This document shows, in pieces, positions 1-7,051 of a DNA stretch of 64,000 bases (the first letter of the stretch is position 1; the number at the start of each line of letters is the position of its first letter). The translations under genes were made by a program, and so were the position numbers. A model generated the notes under the pieces. It had not been told where the DNA came from. It searched no databases and was given only the letters and a program-made list of their open reading frames with translations. The stretch lies in NCBI RefSeq assembly GCF_001695835.1, contig NZ_MBSO01000025.1, positions 1-64,000 of the forward strand, in the 5' to 3' direction. This DNA comes from Ensifer sp. LC11. GTDB lineage: Bacteria; Pseudomonadota; Alphaproteobacteria; Rhizobiales; Rhizobiaceae.

Positions 1-109
1 AGATCATTCGAAAGGGCTCGTGTCATCAGAAGCTGGCCTCCGCCCAGCCAGCATCTTGAATCACAAAACCGACCGGCCGGGAATCCCCCCAGATTCAGAC
101 AAGCAATGA

Positions 110-328
110 AACGCTCTAAAGATCCGCTACAAGCCGAATAACGTTGCAGGACTGCAGCTTTGTGATTTGATCGCCCATCCAAGTCACATGTACATCAGGA
201 CGCGGATGCAACACAACGTCACGCTGGGCCCGTTTTGTGAACGGGTTAGGGCGCTTCTAATCGACACTAAGTACGACCGATCGGCCAGCGGCCAGATAAA
301 TGGCTATGGCTACAAATGGTTGCCATAA
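110..328 (+). pseudogene. C-terminal remnant of a DUF3800 protein
   Basis: An open stretch of 72 codons encodes a tail with IRYKPNNVAGLQLCDLIAHP near its start and GYGYKWLP at its end. This is the characteristic C-terminus of DUF3800 proteins (AGLQLADL followed by a terminal GYGLKVFP-like motif). In the same frame a TGA lies directly upstream (107-109), and the 36 codons before it do not look like the rest of the domain, so the fragment appears decayed or truncated. DUF3800 proteins are often found near mobile or defence genes, but none is visible here. The rest of the gene could lie outside the window if the TGA is a sequence error. Confidence 0.55.
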
Positions 329-329
329 A

Positions 330-353
330 CAAAAATGGGGCTTTCGCCCCATT
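330..353 (-). terminator. Rho-independent terminator (minus strand)
   Basis: On the minus strand AATGGGGC and GCCCCATT form an 8-bp stem with a four-base loop, followed by a T-rich run (TTTTTGTTT). It lies about 150 bases beyond the stop of the aminotransferase at 502 and also terminates from the right side for the DUF3800 relic. Confidence 0.7.
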
Positions 354-501
354 CGATGGATTATTGTACCATCTGGATACCGATCGCGTTAGCACCGGAT
401 TGTAGATGAGAATAATACCTTTAGCCGGATTCGTCAAGTCGACATAAAGAAACCTTTATGTCGTTTCGGAACCGATTCGATTTTGCTAGTCCGCAGCCAG
501 A

Positions 502-1839
502 CTACTTCGCGCGCTTTAGCGCATCGCCGAGGATCGAGACGATCTCGCCGAAATGCTTCTCTTCGGCGATCAGCGGCGGCGAGAAGGCGATGATGTCGCC
601 GGTGACGCGGATCAGCAGGCCCTTTTCGAAGCAATCGACGAAAACATCGTAGGCGCGGGCGCCGATCGCACCGTCGCGCGACTGCAGTTCGATGCCGGCG
701 ATCAGGCCGATCGTGCGGATGTCGATGACATTTGGCAGACCTTTCAGCGAATGCATCGCGTCGTGCCAGGCGTCCTGCAACTCGACGGCGCGGGTCATCA
801 GGCCCTCGTCGCGGTAGATGTCGAGCGTAGCGATGCCGGCGGCGCAGGCGGCCGGGTGGCCGGAATAGGTGTAGCCGTGGAAGAGCTCGATCGCGTTTTC
901 CGGGCCATGCATCAGCGCATCATGCACCTTGCGGCTGGCAAAGACCGCGCCCATCGGGATGGCACCGTTCGTCAGGCCCTTGGCGGTCGTCACCAGATCC
1001 GGCGTGACGCCGAAGAAGTCGGTGGCGAAGGGGGCGCCCAGGCGGCCGAAGCCGGTGATGACTTCGTCGAAGATCAACAGAATGCCGTGCTTGTCGCAGA
1101 TCGCGCGCAGCCGCTCGAGGTAGCCCTTCGGCGGGATCAGCACGCCGGTGGAGCCGGCGACCGGTTCGACGATGCAGGCGGCGATGGTTTCGGCACCGTG
1201 CAGCGCCACCAGCCGCTCGAGGTCGTCGGCAAGTTCGGCGCCGTGTTCCGGCTGGCCCTTGACGAAGGCGTTCTTAACGGGATCGTGGGTGTGGCGCAGG
1301 TGATCCGAACCGGGAAGCTGCGGGAAGACGCGGCGGTTGTTGAGAATGCCGCCGACCGAAATGCCGCCGAAGCCGACGCCGTGATAGCCGCGCTCGCGGC
1401 CGATCAGACGGGTGCGCGTGCCCTGGCCGATGGCGCGCTGATAGGCAATCGCCATCTTCAGCGCCGTGTCGACCGATTCAGAGCCGGAGCCGGTGAAGAA
1501 GACGCGGTCGAGCTTTTGGCCCTCAGGCCCGGGCGCGATCTCGGCGAGGCGCTCGGCAAAGTCGAAGGCGATCGGGTGGCCCATCTGGAAGGAGGGGGCG
1601 AAATCCATGGTCGACAGCTGGCGCTCGACGGCGGCTGCGATCTGTCGGCGGCCGTGGCCGGCGTTGACGCACCAGAGCCCGGCGGTACCGTCGAGGATCG
1701 TGCGGCCGTCGGTGCTGGTGTAGTGCATGCCCTCGGCCGAGGCGAGCAGGCGCGGCGCCTGCTTGAATTGCCGGTTGGCGGTAAAGGGCATCCAATAACT
1801 GTCGAGAACGGGGGCGTTGGGTTTGGTGTGCTGGTTCAT
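502..1839 (-). CDS. omega-amino acid--pyruvate aminotransferase (class III PLP)
   Basis: A 445-residue class III PLP-dependent aminotransferase. The N-terminal LDSYWMPFTANRQFK block, FFTGSGSESVDTALKMA, the DEVITGFGRLG aspartate motif and the TTAKGLTNGAIPMGAV lysine motif match omega-amino acid:pyruvate (beta-alanine:pyruvate) transaminases of the Pseudomonas type. The ATG at 1839 was chosen because AGGAGG sits just upstream of it; a longer in-frame start at 1887 lacks such a site. The gene is divergent from an XRE/cupin regulator of the PuuR type, suggesting control by an amine or omega-amino acid. The exact substrate (beta-alanine, GABA, putrescine or another) cannot be told from sequence. 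Confidence 0.88.
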   Translation of the reverse strand: MNQHTKPNAPVLDSYWMPFTANRQFKQAPRLLASAEGMHYTSTDGRTILDGTAGLWCVNAGHGRRQIAAAVERQLSTMDFAPSFQMGHPIAFDFAERLAEIAPGPEGQKLDRVFFTGSGSESVDTALKMAIAYQRAIGQGTRTRLIGRERGYHGVGFGGISVGGILNNRRVFPQLPGSDHLRHTHDPVKNAFVKGQPEHGAELADDLERLVALHGAETIAACIVEPVAGSTGVLIPPKGYLERLRAICDKHGILLIFDEVITGFGRLGAPFATDFFGVTPDLVTTAKGLTNGAIPMGAVFASRKVHDALMHGPENAIELFHGYTYSGHPAACAAGIATLDIYRDEGLMTRAVELQDAWHDAMHSLKGLPNVIDIRTIGLIAGIELQSRDGAIGARAYDVFVDCFEKGLLIRVTGDIIAFSPPLIAEEKHFGEIVSILGDALKRAK

Positions 1840-1908
1840 GGCATCCTCCTGAAGTCGCGCGATTGACGCCATGATTTGATTTGCCAAACAAGTCCTTTTC
1901 TGCTGGCA

Positions 1909-1963
1909 TTCAAGTCATTGAATTTCATGGAATGGTGTTCGACAATTTGCGGTATTTCGAACA
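1909..1963. promoter_or_regulatory. candidate operator region between aminotransferase and XRE/cupin gene
   Basis: Two dyads lie in the divergent intergenic region: TTCAA-gtca-TTGAA (1909-1922) and TGTTCGA / TCGAACA with a 14-base spacer (1936-1963). Position and symmetry fit binding sites of the adjacent HTH regulator. This is inference; no consensus for this regulator was checked. Confidence 0.4.
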
Positions 1964-1987
1964 ACCTGAACACCTGGACGGAGACTC

Positions 1988-2536
1988 ATGAGCGTCGACA
2001 TCGGAAACCGGCTTCGTCACCTCCGGCTGATGCACAATCTGTCGCAGCGCGAACTCGCCAAACGGGCAGGTGTCACCAACTCGACGATCTCGCTGATCGA
2101 ATCGAACGCGTCCAACCCGTCCGTCGGAGCGCTCAAGCGCATTCTCGACGGCATACCGATCGGGCTTGCGGAGTTCTTCTCCTTCGAGCCGGAGAAGCCG
2201 CGCAAGGCGTTTTACGCGGCGGAGGAACTGGTGGAGATCGGCAAGGGGCCGATTTCCTACAGGCAGATCGGCGAGAACCTCTTCGGCCGCAGCCTGCAGA
2301 TCCTGAAGGAATGTTACCAGCCGGGCGCCGATACGGGGAAGGTACCCCTGGTGCATGATGGCGAGGAGGGGGGAATCGTGCTTTCGGGCCGCATCGAGGT
2401 CACCGTCGACGATGAGCGACGGATCCTGGGGCCGGGCGATGCGTATTATTTCGAAAGCCGGCGGCCGCATCGGTTCCGCTGCGTCGGGCCGGTGCCCTGC
2501 GAGGTGATCAGCGCCTGTACGCCACCGACGTTTTGA
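1988..2536 (+). CDS. XRE-family transcriptional regulator with C-terminal cupin domain (PuuR-like)
   Basis: A 182-residue protein with an N-terminal XRE helix-turn-helix at about residues 8-62 (LRHLRLMHNLSQRELAKRAG followed by STISLIESN) and a C-terminal cupin_2 barrel at about residues 105-175 (EGGIVLSGRIEVTVDDE, GPGDAYYFESRRPHRF). This architecture is that of PuuR and related repressors of amine or amino-acid catabolism, in which the cupin senses the small molecule. GGAG precedes the ATG. It is transcribed away from the aminotransferase, which is its most likely target, probably together with its own gene. Confidence 0.87.
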   Translation: MSVDIGNRLRHLRLMHNLSQRELAKRAGVTNSTISLIESNASNPSVGALKRILDGIPIGLAEFFSFEPEKPRKAFYAAEELVEIGKGPISYRQIGENLFGRSLQILKECYQPGADTGKVPLVHDGEEGGIVLSGRIEVTVDDERRILGPGDAYYFESRRPHRFRCVGPVPCEVISACTPPTF

Positions 2537-2575
2537 GGGGCAGGGATATCCTATTCAAATTGGTCGAGTGGAAGA

Positions 2576-2726
2576 ATGCCCCTCATCCCGCTGCCGCGAC
2601 CTTCTCCCCGTTTTGACGGGGAGAAGGGATATGCCGCACCCCATTCGCCCTACGTCACCGCACTTTGGTTTGTTTCGTGTGGCACGTCCCCTCTTCCCGC
2701 AAGCGGGGAGAGGGCTAGAGTGAGGG
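2576..2726. repeat. palindromic intergenic repeat (copy A)
   Basis: Two strong hairpins (CTTCTCCCCG/CGGGGAGAAG at 2601-2626; CCCTCTTCCCGC/GCGGGGAGAGGG at about 2689-2714) sit in outer arms that are imperfectly inverted. The first hairpin and the following TATGCCGCAC are shared with the element at 63089-63295, so this is a diverged copy of the same family. It lies between convergent genes and may also end transcription. Confidence 0.65.
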
Positions 2727-2737
2727 CAAATACCCAG

Positions 2738-3970
2738 TTACGCGAGCCTTGCGCAGGCGTCGGCGATGCGCGTGAGCGCTTCCTTCAGTTCCGCTTCCGA
2801 GGTTGCGTAGGAGATGCGGAAGAAGGGCGAGAGGCCGAAGGCGGAGCCCGGAACGACCGCCACATGGGCGTCATCGAGCAGGTAGGCGCAAAAGTCCGTA
2901 TCCGTCTCGATCTTCTTGCCCGAAGGCGTGACCTTGCCGAGCATGCCGGCGCAGCCGGAGAAGGTGTAAAAGGCACCTTCCGGAACGCGGCAATCGAGAC
3001 CAGCGATGGCGTTGAGGGCGCTCACGACGAGATCGCGGCGGTGCTGGAAGCTGGCCGTGCGTTCCTTCAGGAACTCCTGCGGCCCAGTCAGCGCGGCAAC
3101 CGAGGCGGCCTGGCTGACGGAGGAGGGGCAGGAGGTTGCCTGGCTCTGGACCACGGCCATCGCCTTGATCAGGTCGCGCGGGCCGCCGGCATAGCCGATG
3201 CGCCAGCCGGTCATGGCATAGGCCTTGGAGACGCCGTTGACCGTCAGCGTGCGGTCCTTGAGGCGGGGCTCCAGCTGCGCCGGGGTCACAAACCGGAAGT
3301 CGTCATAGACGATATGCTCGTACATGTCGTCGACCAGCAGCCACACATGCGGATGCTTCAAGAGTACGTCGAGCAGCGGCCGATAGTCGGCAGCGCTGTA
3401 GGCGGCACCCGACGGGTTCGACGGCGAGTTCAGCAGCACCCAACGCGTCCTGGACGTGATTGCCGCTTCGAGCTTGTCGGCGGTCAGCCGGAAGCCTGAG
3501 GAAGCGTCGCAAGGGATGAGAACCGGCTTGCCTTCGCAGATCTGGACGATATCCGAATAGGAGGTCCAGTAGGGCGTCGGGATGACCACTTCGTCGCCGG
3601 GATTGATCGACGCCATCATGGCGTTGAACAGGATCTGCTTGGCGCCTGTTGCCACCGTGATCTCGTCCTGCTCGTAGGCGAGGCCGTTTTCACGCTGGAA
3701 CTTCTCGCGGATCGCCTTCTTCAGGTCCGGCGTGCCGTCGAGTGCGGTGTACTTGGTTTCGCCGCGCTTGATCGCCTCGCAGGCAGCGTCCTTGACGTAG
3801 TCGGGCGTGTCGAAATCCGGCTCGCCGGCGCCCAGAATGATGACCGGCTTGCCTTCGCGCTTCATCGCCTGCGCGCGCGCGCCGATCTTCAGGATTTCGG
3901 AGACTCCGATCGAGGAGATCCGCGAGGCGGGCGCAAAGCCCGCCTCCTTGACCGTTTGGTTGATGGTCAT
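2738..3970 (-). CDS. class I/II aminotransferase (aspartate / probable 2-aminoadipate aminotransferase)
   Basis: A 410-residue fold-type I aminotransferase of the aspartate aminotransferase Ib group. It carries AGEPDFDTPDYVKDAA near the N-terminus, the NPSNPSG-like LNSPSNPSGAAYS, the VDDMYEHIVYDD cofactor aspartate and the Schiff-base lysine in NGVSKAYAMTGWRIGYAGG. It closely resembles rhizobial AspC/AatB proteins. It is the last gene of the four-gene operon with AASA dehydrogenase, D-2-hydroxyglutarate dehydrogenase and HglS homologues, 26 bases after the dehydrogenase stop. That context suggests it works on 2-aminoadipate (giving 2-oxoadipate), alone or besides aspartate; this is inference. 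Confidence 0.88.
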   Translation of the reverse strand: MTINQTVKEAGFAPASRISSIGVSEILKIGARAQAMKREGKPVIILGAGEPDFDTPDYVKDAACEAIKRGETKYTALDGTPDLKKAIREKFQRENGLAYEQDEITVATGAKQILFNAMMASINPGDEVVIPTPYWTSYSDIVQICEGKPVLIPCDASSGFRLTADKLEAAITSRTRWVLLNSPSNPSGAAYSAADYRPLLDVLLKHPHVWLLVDDMYEHIVYDDFRFVTPAQLEPRLKDRTLTVNGVSKAYAMTGWRIGYAGGPRDLIKAMAVVQSQATSCPSSVSQAASVAALTGPQEFLKERTASFQHRRDLVVSALNAIAGLDCRVPEGAFYTFSGCAGMLGKVTPSGKKIETDTDFCAYLLDDAHVAVVPGSAFGLSPFFRISYATSEAELKEALTRIADACARLA

Positions 3971-3996
3971 GGTCTCTACCTACCTGGTCGCGCCGG

Positions 3997-5529
3997 TTAT
4001 TCGATATCGAACGACACGCCCTGCGCCAGCGGCAGAGCCTTCGAATAGTTCACCGTGTTGGTGGCGCGGCGCATATAGGCCTTCCACGAGTCAGAGCCGG
4101 ATTCGCGACCGCCGCCGGTTTCCTTTTCGCCACCGAAGGCGCCGCCGATTTCAGCACCCGAGGTGCCGATATTGACGTTGGCGATACCGCAATCCGAGCC
4201 GTCGACGGCGAGGAAGCGTTCCGATTCCTGCATGTCGCGGGTGAAGATCGAGGACGACAGGCCAGCTGCGACCGCATTGTGGTCGGCGAGAACGGCGTCG
4301 AAGTCGCTGTACTTCATGACGTAGAGGATCGGCGCGAAGGTTTCTTCGAGAACCGGGCCGGCCTGCTTCGGCATTTCGACGAGGGCAGGCTTGGCATAGT
4401 AGCCGTTGTCGTAGCCGAGTTCGACGCGTTCGCCGCCGGTGACGCTGCCGCCATGAGACTTGGCTTCACCGATCGCCTTCTGCATGCTGTCGAAGGCGGC
4501 CTTGTCGACGAGCGGGCCGACGAGGGCGGTCGATTCCAGCGGGTTGCCGACCGAAACCGAGCCGTAGGCCTTCTTCAGGCGCGGAACGAGCTGGTCGTAG
4601 ACGCTTTCGTGCACGAACAGGCGGCGCATGGTGGTGCAGCGCTGGCCGGCGGTGCCCATGGCGCCGAAGGCGATGGCGCGCAGGGCCATGTCGAGATCGG
4701 CCGACGGGCAGACGATGCCGGCATTGTTGCCGCCGAGTTCGAGGATGGCGCGGGCGAAACGCTTGGCAAGGCGCGGGCCGACGTCGCGACCCATGCGGGT
4801 CGAGCCGGTGGCCGAAACCAGCGGAACCTTCGGGTTGTCGACGAGGACTTCACCGATGGCGCGGTCGCCGATCAGCACCTGCGACAGGCCCTCCGGTGCG
4901 TCGCCGAAGCGGGCGACCGCGCGCTCGAAGATCGCCTGCGAGGCAAGGGCTGTGAGCGGGGTCTTTTCCGACGGCTTCCAGACGACGGAGTTGCCGCAGA
5001 CGAGCGCCAGCGCCGTGTTCCACGACCAGACGGCGACCGGGAAGTTGAAGGCCGAGATGACGCCGACGACGCCGAGCGGATGCCAGGTTTCCATCATGCG
5101 GTGGCCGGGGCGCTCGGTGGCGATCGTGAGACCATAGAGCTGGCGGGAGAGACCGACGGCGAAATCGCAGATGTCGATCATTTCCTGGACTTCGCCGAGG
5201 CCTTCGGAGGTGATCTTGCCGGCTTCGATCGAAACCAGGCGGCCGAGATCGGCCTTGAAGGAGCGCAGTTCTTCGCCGAGCAGGCGGATCAGTTCGCCGC
5301 GCTTCGGTGCCGGGACAAGGCGCCAGGCCTTGAAGGCTTCGTGGGCCTTTTCGATCTTGGCGGCAGCTTCGGCGGCCGAAACCGTCTTGAGGTTGCCGAT
5401 CTTTTCGCCGGTGACCGGGCTGTAGGACGGCATGTCGCCGCCGGTGTAGAGTTCCTTGGCGACGCCCATCTTTTCGAGAAGCGCAGCGGCTTCCTTGGTC
5501 ACGTCGACTTTCTTGGTTGCGATGTTCAT
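3997..5529 (-). CDS. amaB: L-aminoadipate-semialdehyde dehydrogenase (ALDH7 family)
   Basis: A 510-residue aldehyde dehydrogenase. The catalytic cysteine motif GTAGQRCTTMRRLFVHES and the C-terminal SGAEIGGAFGGEKETGGGRE and YMRRATNTVNYSKALPLAQG are near-identical to the signature of ALDH7/antiquitin, the alpha-aminoadipate-semialdehyde dehydrogenase of lysine degradation. ELGGNN carries the general-base glutamate. The ATG at 5529 is preceded by GGGAG; an upstream in-frame extension to 5598 is not ALDH-like and runs into a repeat. It sits in an operon with genes for every later step from 2-aminoadipate to 2-oxoglutarate. The symbol is taken from the Pseudomonas functional equivalent. Confidence 0.88.
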   Translation of the reverse strand: MNIATKKVDVTKEAAALLEKMGVAKELYTGGDMPSYSPVTGEKIGNLKTVSAAEAAAKIEKAHEAFKAWRLVPAPKRGELIRLLGEELRSFKADLGRLVSIEAGKITSEGLGEVQEMIDICDFAVGLSRQLYGLTIATERPGHRMMETWHPLGVVGVISAFNFPVAVWSWNTALALVCGNSVVWKPSEKTPLTALASQAIFERAVARFGDAPEGLSQVLIGDRAIGEVLVDNPKVPLVSATGSTRMGRDVGPRLAKRFARAILELGGNNAGIVCPSADLDMALRAIAFGAMGTAGQRCTTMRRLFVHESVYDQLVPRLKKAYGSVSVGNPLESTALVGPLVDKAAFDSMQKAIGEAKSHGGSVTGGERVELGYDNGYYAKPALVEMPKQAGPVLEETFAPILYVMKYSDFDAVLADHNAVAAGLSSSIFTRDMQESERFLAVDGSDCGIANVNIGTSGAEIGGAFGGEKETGGGRESGSDSWKAYMRRATNTVNYSKALPLAQGVSFDIE

Positions 5530-5566
5530 GGTCTGACTCCCGTTTTCCTGGCTTAGATCATTGGTT

Positions 5567-5616
5567 AGAGCGGAATGCGGGCGGAAAACCGCATACACTT
5601 TTCCTCATTCCGCTCT
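5567..5616. repeat. short palindromic repeat unit inside the operon (copy 1)
   Basis: AGAGCGGAATG ... CATTCCGCTCT form perfect 11-bp arms around a core GGGCGGAAAACCGCATACAC followed by TTTTCCT. The core GGAAAACCGC-n-ACACTTTTCC is shared with 20706-20753. As I recall, this unit is scattered widely through rhizobial genomes. Here it separates the flavoprotein gene from the dehydrogenase gene within one operon. Confidence 0.7.
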
Positions 5617-5619
5617 GGC

Positions 5620-7041
5620 CTATCCGAAGCGCACGCTGCCGAGTTTCCCCGGCGAGGTGAGCGTCTTCAGGCCTTTGGCCATGTCCTTGAGTTTGTCTGG
5701 CGTATAAAAGTCGTAATAGGCCTGATTGCGGCGGCCGATCGCATGTTCCGCGCTGAAGCTGCCGTGATACTCCTCGACGGCGACCGCGAAAACCCATTCG
5801 CGCAGCCGCGGTTCGAAGGTTTCGTCCTGAAGCAGCGGGCTGTCCTTCGCAACGACGAGGTTGAAGTGCACGCCGCCGTCGCCGATGTGGCCGAAATCGC
5901 AGACGGTTACGTCAGGAAATTTCGCGGGCATTTCGGCCTTCATATGGTCGCAGAAGGCCATGATGTCACCCCTGCGGAAGGAGACGTCGAAGGCGATCAG
6001 CTTGCCCAGGTGCTTGACGCCCTCCGACAGTGCGTGGCGCAGCGCCCAGATCTCGTGCGGCGGGCCGACGAAGGCGTCGGCGAGTGGTGCTGATTCCAGC
6101 TCCCAGATCTCGGCAAGTGCCGCTTCCAGCACGGCGTCGAGCGATTGTTCGCCCTCGCGCGGTGCCCAGGTGCGGCTGATTTCGGCGAGGATGACGTAAT
6201 CCGGAACGTTGCCGCCCTGGAATGGGTTCTTCAGCGACGGCACATGGGCAAAGGCCGCCTTGACGGCATTCTTCGACATGCCCTCGAAAGCCGAGAGATA
6301 GGCGCCGAGCCGCTCTTCCATGGCGCGTAGCAACGGCAGCACCTGGGCGCCGCTGGCCGGAACGAGCAGCGCGGTCGCCGTCTGCTGCGGCAGGCGCTCG
6401 AGATTCAGCACGCATTCGGTGACGATGCCGAAAGCGCCCGAGGTGCCGACGAAGAGCTGCTTCCAGTCGACGCCGGTGTTGTTCTTGCGCAGGTCGCTTT
6501 GCAGGTCGAGCACGGTACCGCTCTCGTCGGCGAGCACGACCTTGAGCCCGAGCGTGTTGCGGCGCACGTCGCCATATTTCAGGAAGCGCGAACCGCCGGT
6601 GTTGGTGGCGATCATGCCGCCGATGCGCGGGTCGGCACCGAGGTCGATCGGGAAAAACAGCCCATGCTCTTCCAGCCGCCGGTTGAGATCGGACAGGCGG
6701 AAGCCGGCATCCAGTCGCACCGAGCGGTTGTCGAGGTCGAGGTCGAAGCGTTTCGCCAGCCGGTCGAGGCTGAGCACGGCTTCGTCGCCCGACTGGTCCG
6801 GCGTCGAGCCGGAAACAAGGCCCGTGTTGCCGGACTGCGGGATCAGCGCGATGCCGTTCGTAACGCAATAGGCAACGGCGGTGGAAACTTCCTCGGTCGT
6901 TGCCGGCCGCAGCACGAGCGACGTCCGGCCGCGATCGTAGCGCGCGCCGGTCTCATAGGCTTCGAGGTCTTCAGGACGCGTGACGACACCCTTGTCTCCA
7001 AGGATGCCGGTAAGCGCGTCGATGTGCCGTTTGTCGATCAT
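5620..7041 (-). CDS. FAD-linked oxidase, D-2-hydroxyglutarate dehydrogenase-like
   Basis: A 473-residue flavoprotein of the vanillyl-alcohol oxidase superfamily. The FAD_binding_4 domain occupies about residues 35-175 (LIPQSGNTGLVSGSTPD, GADPRIGGMIATNTGGSRFL) and the FAD-oxidase C domain about residues 220-470 (DFGHIGDGGVHFNL, HGSFSAEHAIGRRN). The family covers D-lactate, glycolate and D-2-hydroxyglutarate dehydrogenases. Placed ten bases after the HglS homologue, whose product is D-2-hydroxyglutarate, oxidation of that compound to 2-oxoglutarate is by far the best assignment. Electrons probably leave through an electron-transfer flavoprotein or the quinone pool. Confidence 0.85.
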   Translation of the reverse strand: MIDKRHIDALTGILGDKGVVTRPEDLEAYETGARYDRGRTSLVLRPATTEEVSTAVAYCVTNGIALIPQSGNTGLVSGSTPDQSGDEAVLSLDRLAKRFDLDLDNRSVRLDAGFRLSDLNRRLEEHGLFFPIDLGADPRIGGMIATNTGGSRFLKYGDVRRNTLGLKVVLADESGTVLDLQSDLRKNNTGVDWKQLFVGTSGAFGIVTECVLNLERLPQQTATALLVPASGAQVLPLLRAMEERLGAYLSAFEGMSKNAVKAAFAHVPSLKNPFQGGNVPDYVILAEISRTWAPREGEQSLDAVLEAALAEIWELESAPLADAFVGPPHEIWALRHALSEGVKHLGKLIAFDVSFRRGDIMAFCDHMKAEMPAKFPDVTVCDFGHIGDGGVHFNLVVAKDSPLLQDETFEPRLREWVFAVAVEEYHGSFSAEHAIGRRNQAYYDFYTPDKLKDMAKGLKTLTSPGKLGSVRFG

Positions 7042-7051
7042 CAGAAGAGCA

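Noticed and set aside
2738-3970. Naming the aminotransferase firmly as aspartate aminotransferase only
   Set aside because: Sequence fits that group, but the operon argues for 2-aminoadipate as substrate; specificity cannot be decided from sequence.
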